Assembly: GCA_016223165.1 (NCBI GenBank)
Contig: JACRPO010000005.1
Location: 1-64,000 of the forward strand
Length of the DNA: 64,000 nucleotides
DNA from: Burkholderiales bacterium
GTDB taxonomy: Bacteria > Pseudomonadota > Gammaproteobacteria > Burkholderiales > Burkholderiaceae_C
Direction: 5' to 3'
The translations under genes were made by a program, and so were the position numbers. Position 1 is the stretch's first letter; each line of letters opens with the position of its first letter. The notes beneath the pieces are model-generated. The model saw nothing but the letters and a program-made list of their open reading frames with translations, searched no databases and was not told where the DNA came from. Positions 50,303-60,315 of the stretch are shown in pieces.

Positions 50303-50506
50303 ATGCCCAAGATGAAGACCAAGAGCAGCGCGAAGAAGCGCTTCCGCGTCCGCCCCGGCGGCACCGTCAAGCGCGGTCAGGCGTTCAAACGCCACATCCT
50401 CACCAAGAAGAGCACGACCCGCAAGCGCCACCTGCGCGGCGCGACCAACGTGCACGAGACCAACATGGGCCACATGGCGGCGATGCTGCCGTTCGCGGGC
50501 CTGTGA
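50303..50506 (+). CDS. rpmI: Ribosomal protein L35
   Basis: A 67-residue, very basic large-subunit protein: [20 protein letters not shown], then [23 protein letters not shown], matching L35 along its whole length. GAAGGAG lies upstream. A GTG three bases earlier is in frame but would add only one residue. It is followed 35 bases later by rplT, the universal partner. Confidence 0.97.
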   Translation: MPKMKTKSSAKKRFRVRPGGTVKRGQAFKRHILTKKSTTRKRHLRGATNVHETNMGHMAAMLPFAGL

Positions 50507-50541
50507 TTCGCCGCCACTGACGACAACGAAGGAGCACACAC

Positions 50542-50898
50542 ATGCCTCGCGTCAAACGTGGTGTCACCGCGCACGCCCGCCACAAGAAGATCCTCGCCCT
50601 GGCCAAGGGGTACCGCGGCCGCCGCAAGAACGTCTTCCGCATCGCCAAGGAGGCGGTGATGAAGGCGGGGCAGTACGCCTACCGCGACCGCCGCACCCGC
50701 AAGCGGGTCTTTCGCCAGCTCTGGATCGCGCGCATCAACGCCGCGAGCCGGGAGCTCGGGGTCACCTACAGCAAGTTCATGGCCGGCCTGAAGAAGGCAC
50801 AGATCGACATCGACCGCAAGATGCTGGCCGAACTCGCCGTCAACGACCCGGCTGCCTTCGGCAGCATCGTCGCGAAGGTGAAGGCCCAGCTCGCTTGA
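50542..50898 (+). CDS. rplT: Ribosomal protein L20
   Basis: A 118-residue basic protein that binds 23S rRNA early in assembly and often represses its own operon. The N-terminus [20 protein letters not shown] and [19 protein letters not shown] are conserved. Length equals the family standard (118). GAAGGAG precedes the ATG. A terminator-like hairpin follows the gene before pheS. Confidence 0.98.
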   Translation: MPRVKRGVTAHARHKKILALAKGYRGRRKNVFRIAKEAVMKAGQYAYRDRRTRKRVFRQLWIARINAASRELGVTYSKFMAGLKKAQIDIDRKMLAELAVNDPAAFGSIVAKVKAQLA

Positions 50899-50949
50899 GT
50901 CCCGCGGCCGCCTTCACCGGATGACCCGGGGCGGCCTCTCGAGCAGACG

Positions 50950-50982
50950 AAGGCCGTCACGCAAGGGCGGCCTTTTGTTTTG
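50950..50982 (+). terminator. Intrinsic terminator between rplT and pheS
   Basis: AAGGCCG (50950-50956) pairs with CGGCCTT (50968-50974), with an 11-base loop and the U-rich tail TTTTGTTTTG. It would end much of the ribosomal-protein transcript before pheS. No Phe-rich leader peptide precedes it, so I do not call it a Phe attenuator. Confidence 0.7.
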
Positions 50983-51038
50983 TCCGCCTCTCGTCCCGGC
51001 AGACCCTTGGCAGATCCTTTGGCAGATTGAGCAGTGCG

Positions 51039-52094
51039 ATGACCGATCTCGACACCCTCGTAGCCGCGGCGGACGCCGAGTTCCGTGCCGCGCCGACGCC
51101 GGCCGAACTGGAGAACGCCAAGGCGCGCTTCCTCGGCAAGAGCGGGCGCGTGACCGAGCTGTTGAAGTCGCTTGCGAACCTGCCCGTCGAGCAGAAGAAG
51201 TCCCGCGGCGCCGAGGTCAACCAGGCCAAGGCACGCATCGAAGCGGCGCTGCAGGCGCGCCGCGAGTCGCTTGCCGACGCCGAGTTGGAGGCGCAGCTGA
51301 AGGCGCAGGCGCTCGATGTCACGCTGCCCGGCCGCCAGCGCGGCCCGGGCGGCTTGCATCCGGTGAGCCGCACGCTCGAGCGCATCGAGTCCATCTTCGC
51401 GAGCATGGGCTTCGATGTCGCCGAGGGGCCGGAAATCGAGACCGACTGGATGAGCTTCACGGCGTTGAACAACCCCGAGAACCATCCGGCGCGGTCGATG
51501 CAGGACACCTTCTACGTCGACCTGAAGGACGCCGAGGGCCGTTGGCTCAACCTGCGCCCGCACACGAGCCCGATGCAGGTGAGGTACGCGCGTGCGCACG
51601 CGGCCAGGTACGCCGCGCTCGAGGCGCGCGACGAGCGAGTGCCCGAGATCCGCGTCATCGCTCCGGGGCGCGTGTATCGCGTCGACAGCGACGCCACCCA
51701 CTCGCCGATGTTCCATCAGGTCGAGGGCCTGTGGATCGGCGAGAACGTTAGCTTCAAGGACCTCAAGGTCATCTTCACCGGCTTCGTGCGCGAGTTCTTC
51801 GAGACCGACGACTTCGACGTGCGCTTCCGGCCGAGCTTCTTCCCGTTCACCGAGCCGAGCGCGGAGATCGACATCGCCTTCCGCAGCGGACCCTTGGCCG
51901 GCAAGTGGCTCGAGGTGGCCGGCTCCGGTCAGGTGCACCCCAACGTCGTGCGCAACTTCGGGCTCGACCCCGAACAGCACATCGGCTTCGCGTTCGGCAT
52001 GGGCCCCGACCGCCTGGCCATGCTTCGTTACGGCATCGACGACATGCGCCTGATGTTCGACGGCGACCTGCGTTTCCTGTCGCAGTTCCGCTGA
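51039..52094 (+). CDS. pheS: Phenylalanyl-tRNA synthetase alpha subunit
   Basis: A 351-residue class II synthetase subunit. An N-terminal coiled coil ([23 protein letters not shown]) precedes the catalytic core: [19 protein letters not shown] without its first residue (GLHPVSRTL), [20 protein letters not shown], and the ATP-binding [18 protein letters not shown]. It charges tRNA-Phe as an alpha2-beta2 complex with PheT. The ATG was chosen over an in-frame TTG 12 bases upstream. Confidence 0.97.
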   Translation: MTDLDTLVAAADAEFRAAPTPAELENAKARFLGKSGRVTELLKSLANLPVEQKKSRGAEVNQAKARIEAALQARRESLADAELEAQLKAQALDVTLPGRQRGPGGLHPVSRTLERIESIFASMGFDVAEGPEIETDWMSFTALNNPENHPARSMQDTFYVDLKDAEGRWLNLRPHTSPMQVRYARAHAARYAALEARDERVPEIRVIAPGRVYRVDSDATHSPMFHQVEGLWIGENVSFKDLKVIFTGFVREFFETDDFDVRFRPSFFPFTEPSAEIDIAFRSGPLAGKWLEVAGSGQVHPNVVRNFGLDPEQHIGFAFGMGPDRLAMLRYGIDDMRLMFDGDLRFLSQFR

Positions 52095-52145
52095 ACCCTC
52101 GCGCCTCACGAGCGAACGAGTCCCCGCCCCTTCGAACACATCGAC

Positions 52146-54608
52146 ATGCAATTCCCGGAATCCTGGTTGCGCGAGTTCTGCGACCCGCCGCTCGCCACGC
52201 AGCAGCTGGCCGACCTGCTCACGATGAGCGGCATGGAGGTGGAGGAGCTGCGCCCGGTGGCGCCGCCCTTCAGCGGCGTGGTCGTGGCGGAGATCCTCGA
52301 GGCCGTGCCGCACCCACAGGCCGATCGCCTGCGCGTGTGCAAGGTGAGCGTGGGCCGCGGCGAGCCGCTGCAGGTCGTCTGCGGCGCACCGAACGCCCGC
52401 GCCGGACTGCGTGCGCCATTGGCCATGGTCGGCGCGCAGCTGCCGCCGGCGCCAGGCAGTGCCGACGGCAAGCCCTTGGCCCCATTCGTCATTGGCGTCG
52501 GCAAGCTGCGTGGCGTCGAGAGCGCCGGCATGCTCTGTTCGGCCAAGGAGCTCGGCATCGCCGACGACCATGCCGGCCTGCTCGAGCTGGCGCCCGAGGC
52601 GCCGCTCGGCCAGCCGCTGCGCGAGCACCTGCAGCTCGATGACACGCTCTTCACGCTCAAGCTCACGCCGAACCTGGCCCATGCACTCAGCGTGTACGGC
52701 ATCGCGCGCGAGATCGCGGCGCTGACCGGCGCGCCCCTGAGGACGCCGAAGATCGTGCCCGTGCGCCCGGCGCATGACCAGCGCCTGCCGGTCGAGGTGC
52801 AGGCCAAGGACTTGTGCGGCCGCTTCTCCGGGCGCGTGGTGCGTGGCGTCAACACCAGGGCGCGCACGCCGGCATGGATGGTGCAGCGCCTGGCGCGCTG
52901 CGGCCAGCGCAGCGTGTCGGCGCTCGTGGACATCTCCAACTACGTGATGTTCGAGGTCGGCCGCCCCTCGCACATCTTCGACCTCGACAAGATCCACGAG
53001 AGACTGGTCGTGCGCTGGGGCCGGGTGACGGGCGGCAAGGGCGAGACGCTGAAGCTGCTCAACGGCAACACCATCGAGGTCGACGGGCAGGTCGGCGTGA
53101 TCGCCGATGCGTTTGCCGTCGAGTCGCTCGCCGGCATCATGGGCGGCGACGCGACGGCCGTCTCCGACGAGACGCGCAACGTCTATGTCGAAGCCGCCTT
53201 CTGGTGGCCCGAGGCCGTGCAGGGCCGTTCGCGGCGCTTCAACTTCAGCACCGACGCCGGTCACCGTTTCGAGCGCGGCGTCGACCCGGCACTGACGGTC
53301 GAGCACATCGAGCGCATCACGGCGCTCATCGTGGAGGTCTGCGGCGGCGACGCCGGCCCGATGGACGACCAGGTGCTGGCCCTGCCCGAGCGCAAGGCGG
53401 TCTCGATGCGCGTGGCGCGTGCCTCCAAGGTGGCCGGGTTGCCGCTGACCCAGCCGCAGTGTGCCGACGTCTTCCGCCGGCTGGGCATGTCGCTCGCCGA
53501 AGAGCCCGGCGTGCTGCACGTGACCCCACCGAGCTGGCGCTTCGACATCACGATCGAGGAAGACCTCATCGAGGAGGTGATCCGCGTCGTCGGCTACGAC
53601 AAGCTGCCCACCGCCGACCCGCGCGCACCCGTGGCACCGCGCGCGCGCGCCGAGGCCGAGCGCAGCGTGCACGCGCTGCGCCATGCGCTGGCCGACCTCG
53701 GCTATCAGGAGACGATCTCCTTCAGCTTCGTCGAGGAGCGCTGGGAGCGCGAGCTGGCGGGCAACGCCGACCCGATCAAGGTCCTCAATCCGATCGCTGC
53801 GCCCCTGGCGGTGATGCGCTCCAGCCTCGTCGGCAGCATGGTCGGGGCGTTGCGCCACAACCTCGCGCACAAGGCGGCGCGCGTGCGGCTGTTCGAGGTC
53901 GGCCGTGTCTTCCGGCGCGACCCCGGCGTGCGCGACGGCGAGCTCACCGTGGCCGGTGTCGACCAGCCGCCCCGCATCGCCGCGCTGGCCTACGGACCCG
54001 TGGATGCGCCGCAATGGGGCGTGCGCGAGCGCGCGGTCGATTTCTTCGACCTCAAGGGCGATCTGGAGGCGCTGCTGGCGCCGCGTGCCCCCACCTTCGA
54101 GCCGGCCACGCACCCGGCCCTGCACCCCGGCCGCTCCGCGCGCGTGCGACTCGACGGCGAGGACGTGGGCTTCGTGGGCGAGCTGCACCCGCGCTGGCGG
54201 CAGTCGTACGAACTGCCGCAGGCTCCGGTGCTGTTCGAACTCGACCTGGCGGCGTTGCAGCGCTCGCAGCTGCCGGCCTACCAGGGCGTGCCGCGCCAGC
54301 AGTCGGTCTGGCGAGACGTGGCGCTCGTGCTCGGCGAGCGCACGGCGCAGGTCACGCACGCGGCGCTGGAGGCGTGCCTGCGTGCCGACCCGGCCGGACT
54401 GGTGCGCTCGGCGACGCTGTTCGACCTCTACCGCCCGAGCACCGCCGCGCCGTCCGGCGCAGGTGTGTCGATCGGTGAGCGCAGCATGGCCTATCGGCTG
54501 GAGCTGCGCGATGATGCCGCCACGCTGACCGACGAGCGCATCGAGGCAGCGGTGGCCGCCGCGGTGGCGCGCGCGGCCGCAGCCTTCGGCGCGCGCCTGC
54601 GCGCCTGA
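52146..54608 (+). CDS. pheT: Phenylalanyl-tRNA synthetase beta subunit
   Basis: An 820-residue protein with the full domain order of bacterial PheT: an N-terminal segment with tRNA-binding EMAP/OB domain ([21 protein letters not shown]), B3/B4 editing domain ([22 protein letters not shown]), B5 domain, core-like domain ([15 protein letters not shown]) and a C-terminal FDX anticodon-binding domain ([17 protein letters not shown]). It edits Tyr-tRNA-Phe. Starts 51 bases after pheS. Confidence 0.97.
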   Translation: MQFPESWLREFCDPPLATQQLADLLTMSGMEVEELRPVAPPFSGVVVAEILEAVPHPQADRLRVCKVSVGRGEPLQVVCGAPNARAGLRAPLAMVGAQLPPAPGSADGKPLAPFVIGVGKLRGVESAGMLCSAKELGIADDHAGLLELAPEAPLGQPLREHLQLDDTLFTLKLTPNLAHALSVYGIAREIAALTGAPLRTPKIVPVRPAHDQRLPVEVQAKDLCGRFSGRVVRGVNTRARTPAWMVQRLARCGQRSVSALVDISNYVMFEVGRPSHIFDLDKIHERLVVRWGRVTGGKGETLKLLNGNTIEVDGQVGVIADAFAVESLAGIMGGDATAVSDETRNVYVEAAFWWPEAVQGRSRRFNFSTDAGHRFERGVDPALTVEHIERITALIVEVCGGDAGPMDDQVLALPERKAVSMRVARASKVAGLPLTQPQCADVFRRLGMSLAEEPGVLHVTPPSWRFDITIEEDLIEEVIRVVGYDKLPTADPRAPVAPRARAEAERSVHALRHALADLGYQETISFSFVEERWERELAGNADPIKVLNPIAAPLAVMRSSLVGSMVGALRHNLAHKAARVRLFEVGRVFRRDPGVRDGELTVAGVDQPPRIAALAYGPVDAPQWGVRERAVDFFDLKGDLEALLAPRAPTFEPATHPALHPGRSARVRLDGEDVGFVGELHPRWRQSYELPQAPVLFELDLAALQRSQLPAYQGVPRQQSVWRDVALVLGERTAQVTHAALEACLRADPAGLVRSATLFDLYRPSTAAPSGAGVSIGERSMAYRLELRDDAATLTDERIEAAVAAAVARAAAAFGARLRA

Positions 54609-54649
54609 ACGCGGGACTCGGGGTTATGCCGGGCAGGGAGGATCAGCAG

Positions 54650-55039
54650 ATGGCCGAAGACATCACAGGCGGCTCCGCGGGCGCGGGAGGAAGCGTCAGC
54701 AAGCCCGCGATCCTGCCGACGCTCGAGACGCCCACGCTGACCAAGGCGGAGCTCGCCGAACTGCTCTTCGACCGTCTGGGCCTCAACAAGCGAGAGAGCA
54801 AGGACATGGTCGAGGCCTTCTTCGACATCGTGCATGGCACCCTGGTGGCGGGGCAGGACGTCAAGCTCTCCGGGTTCGGCAATTTCAACATCCGCCGCAA
54901 GGCGCCGCGGCCCGGGCGCAACCCGCGCACCGGCGAGTCGATCCCGATCAAGGCCCGCAACGTGGTGACTTTTCACGCGAGTCACAAACTGAAAGCCATC
55001 GTGCAGGGCGACACCCCCCTAGAAGGCGAGTTCGAGTAG
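54650..55039 (+). CDS. ihfA: Integration host factor alpha subunit
   Basis: A 129-residue DNA-bending protein of the HU/IHF family. The core from [20 protein letters not shown] to the DNA-intercalating arm [14 protein letters not shown] is intact. Compared with E. coli IhfA (99 residues) there is an extra N-terminal tail of about 30 residues rich in Gly, Ser and Thr. GGGAGG is correctly spaced before the ATG at 54650, supporting the long form. Location after pheT is the usual one. Confidence 0.95.
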   Translation: MAEDITGGSAGAGGSVSKPAILPTLETPTLTKAELAELLFDRLGLNKRESKDMVEAFFDIVHGTLVAGQDVKLSGFGNFNIRRKAPRPGRNPRTGESIPIKARNVVTFHASHKLKAIVQGDTPLEGEFE

Positions 55040-55073
55040 AGTCTAGCTTTCCCGTTGGATCCCATTGATTTCA

Positions 55074-55469
55074 ATGGAGAAAGCGCTCCCAACCATTCCA
55101 GCGAAACGCTACTTCACCATCGGTGAGGTGAGCGAGCTGTGCGGCGTGAAGCCCTATGTGCTGCGCTATTGGGAGCAGGAGTTCGCCCAGCTCAAGCCGA
55201 TGAAGCGCCGCGGCAACCGGCGCTACTACCAGCACCACGAGGTGCTGCTCGTGCGGCGCATCCGCGAACTCCTCTACGACCAGGGCTTCACGATCAGCGG
55301 CGCGCGCAACCGTCTGGCCGATGCGGCCTTGCTTGACCGCAGCACCGCCGTCGCGTCGGTCGAGGTGCCGCTGGTCATTCCGGAAGAAGTGTCCGACGAC
55401 GCCGCCGGAATCGACCTGCAGAGGCTGCGCAGCGAGCTGCAGTCGATCCGCGACCTGCTCGAGCCCTGA
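55074..55469 (+). CDS. MerR-family transcriptional regulator
   Basis: A 131-residue protein with an N-terminal MerR helix-turn-helix: YFTIGEVSELCGVKPYVLRYWEQEFAQLKP, then RRGNRRYYQHHEVLLVRRIRELLYDQGFTI. The C-terminal part is short and helical, without recognisable ligand-binding cysteines. The gene is conserved next to ihfA in proteobacteria, but its target is unknown. An in-frame TTG nine bases upstream is a less likely start. Confidence 0.9.
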   Translation: MEKALPTIPAKRYFTIGEVSELCGVKPYVLRYWEQEFAQLKPMKRRGNRRYYQHHEVLLVRRIRELLYDQGFTISGARNRLADAALLDRSTAVASVEVPLVIPEEVSDDAAGIDLQRLRSELQSIRDLLEP

Positions 55470-55524
55470 ACCTGCTGAGTGTCCGCTGCTGGCGACGCTC
55501 GCGGATTCGCGTCATCCGGCCCCG

Positions 55525-55530
55525 TATAAT
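55525..55530 (+). promoter_or_regulatory. -10 box of tRNA-Pro
   Basis: A perfect TATAAT hexamer, in CCCGTATAATCTGCTC, lies 12 bases before the mature tRNA, the normal position for a stable-RNA promoter. No -35 consensus is evident. Confidence 0.65.
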
Positions 55531-55542
55531 CTGCTCTTTCGT

Positions 55543-55619
55543 CGGGGTGTAGCGCAGCCTGGTAGCGCACTTGCATGGGGTGCAAGGGGTCGCGAGTTCG
55601 AATCCCGCCACCCCGACCA
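55543..55619 (+). tRNA. tRNA-Pro (GGG anticodon)
   Basis: A 77-base tRNA. The acceptor stem pairs CGGGGTG with CACCCCG, and the CCA end is encoded. The anticodon stem CTTGC/GCAAG encloses the loop ATGGGGT, giving anticodon GGG, which reads CCC and CCU proline codons. The T loop has the standard GTTCGAATC. The D arm is AGCGCAGCCTGGTAGCGC. Confidence 0.97.
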
Positions 55620-55626
55620 ACAGACC

Positions 55627-55671
55627 GAACGGGTCGGCTTCCACGAGGAGCCGACCCGTTCTCTTCTTTTT
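55627..55671 (+). terminator. Intrinsic terminator of tRNA-Pro
   Basis: A perfect 13-bp stem, GAACGGGTCGGCT (55627-55639) with AGCCGACCCGTTC (55649-55661), has a nine-base loop and is followed by TCTTCTTTTT. It begins eight bases after the tRNA CCA end. Confidence 0.9.
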
Positions 55672-55737
55672 GCGGCGCTCCTTCGCGGGTTGAGGCCGTC
55701 GCTGGGCCGTCGGATGGCGCCGCAGCGCGCGCAAGAG

Positions 55738-55763
55738 GAAGGGCCGGCATCGCCGGCCCCTTC
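55738..55763 (-). terminator. Terminator of hppA
   Basis: GAAGGGCCGGC pairs with GCCGGCCCCTTC around ATC, with one bulged base. Read on the minus strand, it is followed by CCTCTTG, a pyrimidine-rich tail. It lies 35 bases beyond the hppA stop codon. Confidence 0.6.
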
Positions 55764-55798
55764 GGAGCGTGAAGCGGGGGCGCGAGGCGCCCGCCCCG

Positions 55799-58243
55799 TC
55801 ACATCAAGCTGACCTCGACGCGCCGTGCCTGTGCGGCGTCACCGGTGCCGGTGATCTGCTCGGGCTTCTTCAGCTCGATCTTGTCCTCGGCGATGCCCGC
55901 CGCCTTCAGCGCGTCGCGCACGGCGAAGGCGCGCAGCTTGGCCAGCTCGGCGTTCTGCTCGGCGTTGCCCGTGGCATCGGCGAAGCCGCTGACGACGGCC
56001 TTCTTGCCGTCGCTCACGCCCTTGATGATGTCGGCCAGTGCCTGGGGGGCGCCGCTGGCGAGATCGGCCTTGCCGCTGGCAAAGAAGAACTTCACCACGC
56101 CGCCCTCGACCTTGATCGACGCGCCGTCGGCTGCCGCTGCGGCGGCCGCCGCCGCGGCGGGCGCGGCCACCGCGGCCGGCGCCTTGCCGGCACCGGGCAG
56201 CAGCGGCACGATGAGTAGCGCGACGATGTTGATGATCTTGATGAGCGGGTTCACCGCCGGGCCGGCCGTGTCCTTGTAGGGGTCGCCCACGGTGTCGCCG
56301 GTGACGGCGGCCTTGTGCGCGTCGCTGCCCTTGCCGCCGTGGTGGCCGTCTTCGATGTACTTCTTCGCGTTGTCCCAGGCACCACCGCCCGTGCACATCG
56401 AGATAGCCACGAAGAGGCCGGTGACGATGGTGCCCATCAGCAGACCCCCGAGCGCCTCGGCGCCGAGGATGAGGCCGACGAGGATCGGCACCACCACCGG
56501 TAGCAGCGAGGGGATCATCATCTCCTTGATGGCGCTGCTCGTCAGCATGTCGACCGCACGGCCGTACTCGGGCTTGGCGGTGCCTTCCATGATCCCCTTG
56601 ATCTCGCGGAACTGGCGGCGCACTTCCTCGACCACGCTGCCCGCGGCGCGCCCGACGGCTTCCATCGCCATGGCACCGAAGAGGTAGGGGATCAGGCCGC
56701 CGAGGAAGAGGCCGACGATCACCTTCGGGTTGCTGAGATCGAAGCTGGCGGTGATGCCGCGCGCCTCCAGCGAATGCGTGTAGTCGGCAAACAGCACCAG
56801 GGCCGCGAGGCCGGCGGAGCCGATCGCGTAGCCCTTGGTCACGGCCTTGGTGGTGTTGCCCACCGCGTCGAGCGGGTCGGTGATGTCGCGCACGCTGGCG
56901 GGCAGGTCGGCCATTTCGGCGATGCCACCGGCGTTGTCGGTGATCGGGCCGTAGGCGTCGAGGGCGACGATGATGCCCGCCATGCTCAGCATCGACGTGG
57001 CGGCGATGGCGATGCCGTAGAGGCCCGCGAGCGCGTACGACGACAGGATGGCCAGACACACGAAGATCACGGGCCAGGCCGTACTCTTCATGCTCACGCC
57101 GATGCCGGCGATGATGTTGGTCGCGTGCCCGGTGGTCGAGGCCTGCGCCACGTGCTTGACCGGCTTGTAGTCGGTGCCGGTGTAGTACTCGGTGATCCAG
57201 ACCATCGCCGCGGTCAGCACCAGCCCGACGACGCAGGTGCCGAAGAGCTGCATCGCGCTGCGCTTGTCGCCGCCCGTGAGCTCGATGCCGCCCGGGAACA
57301 TCGCCGTGGTCACGAAATAGAAGGCGATGAGCGAGATGACGCCCGCGACGATGAGGCCCTTGTAGAGAGCCGGCATGACGTTCTTCATGCCGGGGCTGGC
57401 CTTCACGAAGGCGCAACCGATGATCGAGGCGATGATCGACACGCCGCCGAGGATGAGCGGGTACACCACCGCCGCACCGCCACCGCTGCCCACGACCATC
57501 AGCGCGCCCAGCGCCATGGTCGCGATCAGCGTCACCGCGTAGGTCTCGAACAGGTCGGCGGCCATGCCGGCGCAGTCGCCGACGTTGTCGCCGACGTTGT
57601 CGGCGATCACTGCCGGGTTGCGCGGATCGTCTTCGGGGATGCCGGCCTCGACCTTGCCTACGAGGTCGGCACCGACGTCGGCGCCCTTGGTGAAGATGCC
57701 GCCGCCCAGGCGCGCGAAGATCGAGATCAGCGAAGAGCCGAAGGCCAGGCCGAGCAGCGGCTTCAACGTCGCGGCGTCGGGCTTGGCCATGCCGCCGATG
57801 AAGTAGAAGAACGCGCCGACGCCGAGCAGGCCGAGGCCCACCACCAGCATGCCGGTGATGGCGCCGCCCTTGAAGGCGATGTTGAGCGCCGGCCCGATGC
57901 CCAGCGTGGCCGCCTGCGCCGTGCGCACGTTCGCGCGCACCGAGACGTTCATGCCGATGAAGCCGCAGGCGCCGGAGAGCACGGCGCCGAGTGCGAAGCC
58001 GGCGGCCGTCTTCGCGTCGAGGAAGACCGCGATCAGGATCGCGAGCACGACGCCGACGATGGCGATGGTGCGGTACTGTCGCGCCAGGTAGGCGGCGGCA
58101 CCTTGCTGGACAGCGCCGGCGATCTCCTGCATGCGCGCGTTGCCGGCATCCTGCTTGAGGATCCAGCTTCGCTGCACGAAGCCGTAGATGACCGCGGACA
58201 GGCCGCAGGCCAGCGCCACATAGAGCGCCATGGTGGTGGACAT
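55799..58243 (-). CDS. hppA: H+-translocating membrane pyrophosphatase with C-terminal OmpA-like domain
   Basis: An 814-residue protein. The first roughly 690 residues are a 16-helix membrane pyrophosphatase: [54 protein letters not shown] and [16 protein letters not shown] are intact. Lys466 in [14 protein letters not shown] is the residue that marks K+-independent, proton-pumping members. After an Ala-rich linker, about residues 710-814 form an OmpA-like domain ([47 protein letters not shown]). Family topology places both termini outside the cytoplasm, so this domain should be periplasmic. GGAGAA precedes the ATG. It diverges from the soluble ppa. Confidence 0.93.
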   Translation of the reverse strand: MSTTMALYVALACGLSAVIYGFVQRSWILKQDAGNARMQEIAGAVQQGAAAYLARQYRTIAIVGVVLAILIAVFLDAKTAAGFALGAVLSGACGFIGMNVSVRANVRTAQAATLGIGPALNIAFKGGAITGMLVVGLGLLGVGAFFYFIGGMAKPDAATLKPLLGLAFGSSLISIFARLGGGIFTKGADVGADLVGKVEAGIPEDDPRNPAVIADNVGDNVGDCAGMAADLFETYAVTLIATMALGALMVVGSGGGAAVVYPLILGGVSIIASIIGCAFVKASPGMKNVMPALYKGLIVAGVISLIAFYFVTTAMFPGGIELTGGDKRSAMQLFGTCVVGLVLTAAMVWITEYYTGTDYKPVKHVAQASTTGHATNIIAGIGVSMKSTAWPVIFVCLAILSSYALAGLYGIAIAATSMLSMAGIIVALDAYGPITDNAGGIAEMADLPASVRDITDPLDAVGNTTKAVTKGYAIGSAGLAALVLFADYTHSLEARGITASFDLSNPKVIVGLFLGGLIPYLFGAMAMEAVGRAAGSVVEEVRRQFREIKGIMEGTAKPEYGRAVDMLTSSAIKEMMIPSLLPVVVPILVGLILGAEALGGLLMGTIVTGLFVAISMCTGGGAWDNAKKYIEDGHHGGKGSDAHKAAVTGDTVGDPYKDTAGPAVNPLIKIINIVALLIVPLLPGAGKAPAAVAAPAAAAAAAAAADGASIKVEGGVVKFFFASGKADLASGAPQALADIIKGVSDGKKAVVSGFADATGNAEQNAELAKLRAFAVRDALKAAGIAEDKIELKKPEQITGTGDAAQARRVEVSLM

Positions 58244-58422
58244 CGGGGGTTCTCCTTCCTCGGAACGGTCGTGTTCTGGGTGGCGGCCGGCCCGCTGAGG
58301 CGCCGCCGGGGCAAACCCGCGGATGTTAACCGTTGCCATGCGGCAGGCGACGCGCCCGGAGCGACGAGTGTTGGGCGCGCGAGTCACGAGACGACGAGTC
58401 AGGGGCAAGCAAGCGCCGTCCC

Positions 58423-58428
58423 TAGAAT
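58423..58428 (+). promoter_or_regulatory. Candidate -10 box of ppa
   Basis: TAGAAT, in CCCTAGAATCC, lies 61 bases before the ppa ATG, in the 245-base divergent region with hppA. It is identical to the candidate purL box. No convincing -35 is seen. Confidence 0.45.
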
Positions 58429-58488
58429 CCGGCCGCAGCCCGAACCGCCGCAGCGTCGCGGCGTCCCCATTCCTCGAGAGCCCAGACC

Positions 58489-59028
58489 ATGAGCCTGCAC
58501 AACGTGACCCCCGGCGAGAAGGCCCCCGAGGAGTTCAACGTGATCATCGAGATCCCGATGAACGCCGACCCCATCAAGTACGAGGTCGACGAGGAGAGCG
58601 GGGCGTTGTTCGTGGACCGCTTCATGGCCACCTCGATGCATTACCCGTGCAACTACGGCTACATCCCGCAGACGCTGGCCGACGACGGCGACCCGGTGGA
58701 CGTGCTGGTGATGACGCCGGTCCCGTTGATCCCGGGGGTGGTGGTGCGCTGCCGGCCGCTGGGCGTGCTGAAGATGGAAGACGAGGCTGGCGGCGACAAC
58801 AAGCTGCTGGCGGTGCCGGTGAACAAGATCCTGTCGATCTACTCGCAGTGGTCGAAACCGGAGGACCTGAACCCGATGCGCCTGAAGACCATCCAGCACT
58901 TCTTCGAGCACTACAAGGACCTCGAGGAGGGCAAGTGGGTGAAGGTGCTGGGCTGGGAAGGCCCGGAGAGCGCGAGGGCCGACGTCATCGAAGGCATCGC
59001 CGCGTGGCGGGCCCGGCACAAGGGTTGA
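58489..59028 (+). CDS. ppa: Soluble inorganic pyrophosphatase (family I)
   Basis: A 179-residue cytoplasmic enzyme hydrolysing PPi to two phosphates, driving nucleotide and aminoacyl-tRNA synthesis forward. Metal- and substrate-binding motifs: [40 protein letters not shown], and the signature [10 protein letters not shown]. The C-terminal [13 protein letters not shown] is also typical. Length matches bacterial family I enzymes. The adjacent, divergent hppA gene uses the same substrate to pump protons. Confidence 0.97.
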   Translation: MSLHNVTPGEKAPEEFNVIIEIPMNADPIKYEVDEESGALFVDRFMATSMHYPCNYGYIPQTLADDGDPVDVLVMTPVPLIPGVVVRCRPLGVLKMEDEAGGDNKLLAVPVNKILSIYSQWSKPEDLNPMRLKTIQHFFEHYKDLEEGKWVKVLGWEGPESARADVIEGIAAWRARHKG

Positions 59029-59109
59029 GGGCCAAGCGACTGAGGTGGATCACGGCGTCCGAGCGGGTGTCGTGAAGCCGACAGACGTGCTTGACCTGCC
59101 CGTCCCGGA

Positions 59110-60300
59110 TCAGACGCCGGGTGGGTCGGCCTTGAACGGGTTGCGCTCGCGCAGTTCGTCCACGTAGCTCTCGACATGGGCGCCCTCGGCGCCCAGGAAG
59201 TCGGCCACCGCTGCCGCAAAGCGAGGATCGCGCAGCCAGTGCGCGGAACTCGTGCGCACGGGCAGAAGGCCGCGTGCCATCTTGTGCTCGCCCTGGGCGC
59301 CGCCTTCGAAGCGCACGTAGCCGCGCTCGAGGCACCAGCTCAGTGGTTGGTAGTAGCAGGCCTCGAAGTGCAGGCAGGGTACGAACTCGGTGGCGCCCCA
59401 GTAGCGTCCGTAGGCGATGCGGCGCCCGGGGTCGATGGCAATCAGCGAGCAGCCCACCGGCACTTCGCCGCGCCGGGCGACGAAGAGCACCCAGTGCTCG
59501 GGCAGCACCTGCGCCATCGCGCTAAAGAAGCCGCGCGTGAGGTAGGGCGTGCTGTGGTGCGCCTGGTAGGTCAGCGTGTAGCAGTGGTGGAAGAAGTCCC
59601 ACAGCGGCTCGGTGATGCCGCTGCCCTCGTGCGCGGTGAAGCGGACGCCCTGTTCGGCGACGCGCCGGCGCTCCTGCGCGATCTTCCTGCGCTTGTCGCG
59701 CTGCAACGTGGCGAGGAAGGTCGCGAAGTCGGATGACGGCGCATCGGGATCGGCCTGCCAGTGGAACTGCACGCCGTGCCGCATCATCCAGCCGGCGCGC
59801 GCGAACGCTTCGCCGTCGGCCTCGTCGACGAAGATGACGTGGGCGGACGACAGCCCGGTCTCGAGTGCCATGGCATGCACGGCGGCCACGAGGCGATCGC
59901 GCCATCGCGCTTGCGAGACGAGCAGGCGCGTGCCCGCAACCGGCGTGAAGGGCACCGCACCCAGCAGTTTGGGGTAGTAGCGTTGCCCGTGGCGCCGATA
60001 GGCCTCGGCCCAGGACCAATCGAAGACGTACTCGCCGTACGAGTGGCTCTTGAGATAGAGGGCGGCCGCAGCCTGCAGGCGGCCCTGCGCATGCAGCGTG
60101 ACGAAGCGCGGCGCCCATCCGGTGCGCGGCACGGCGCTGCCAGACTCGTGCAAGGCGCAGAGGTACTCGTGGCGCATGAAGATCGTGGGCTCGGCCTGTT
60201 GCGTGAGCAGACCGTTCCACTCATCGCGAGAAACCGCGTGCGGATCGTCGTGAACACGGGTGTGATAATCGTTCGCACTCGTCGCTGCAGCGTCTGACAT
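59110..60300 (-). CDS. GNAT-type N-acetyltransferase, DUF482/COG3146 family
   Basis: A 396-residue soluble protein. HEYLCALHESGSAVPRTGW, YLKSHSYGEYVFDWSWAEAY and YYPKLLGAVPFTPVAGTRLL in the N-terminal half, and a C-terminal GNAT-like half (FVARRGEVPVGCSLIAI, YGRYWGATEFVPCLHFEACYY, RFEGGAQGEHKMARG) match the DUF482 family. This family is related to Fem-like peptidyl transferases and has been predicted to act in peptidoglycan-related chemistry; the substrate is not known. It diverges from nadE with a 15-base gap. Confidence 0.85.
   Translation of the reverse strand: MSDAAATSANDYHTRVHDDPHAVSRDEWNGLLTQQAEPTIFMRHEYLCALHESGSAVPRTGWAPRFVTLHAQGRLQAAAALYLKSHSYGEYVFDWSWAEAYRRHGQRYYPKLLGAVPFTPVAGTRLLVSQARWRDRLVAAVHAMALETGLSSAHVIFVDEADGEAFARAGWMMRHGVQFHWQADPDAPSSDFATFLATLQRDKRRKIAQERRRVAEQGVRFTAHEGSGITEPLWDFFHHCYTLTYQAHHSTPYLTRGFFSAMAQVLPEHWVLFVARRGEVPVGCSLIAIDPGRRIAYGRYWGATEFVPCLHFEACYYQPLSWCLERGYVRFEGGAQGEHKMARGLLPVRTSSAHWLRDPRFAAAVADFLGAEGAHVESYVDELRERNPFKADPPGV
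60261..60269 (+). promoter_or_regulatory. Extended -10 promoter of nadE
   Basis: TGTGATAAT (TGn plus GATAAT) lies 47 bases before the nadE TTG and inside the first codons of the divergent GNAT gene. The extended -10 form fits the lack of a good -35. Confidence 0.5.
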
Positions 60301-60315
60301 TCAGGGTTCCCACGC

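Noticed and set aside
50899..51038. pheST attenuator with Phe leader peptide
   Set aside because: The rplT-pheS gap has a terminator hairpin, but the only short frame there (from 50921) has a single Phe codon and no alternative pairing. I call it a plain terminator.
50766..54359. Open frame of about 1200 codons antisense to pheS-pheT
   Set aside because: Spans two intact genes and an intergenic terminator; translation is His/Arg/Val-rich without domains.
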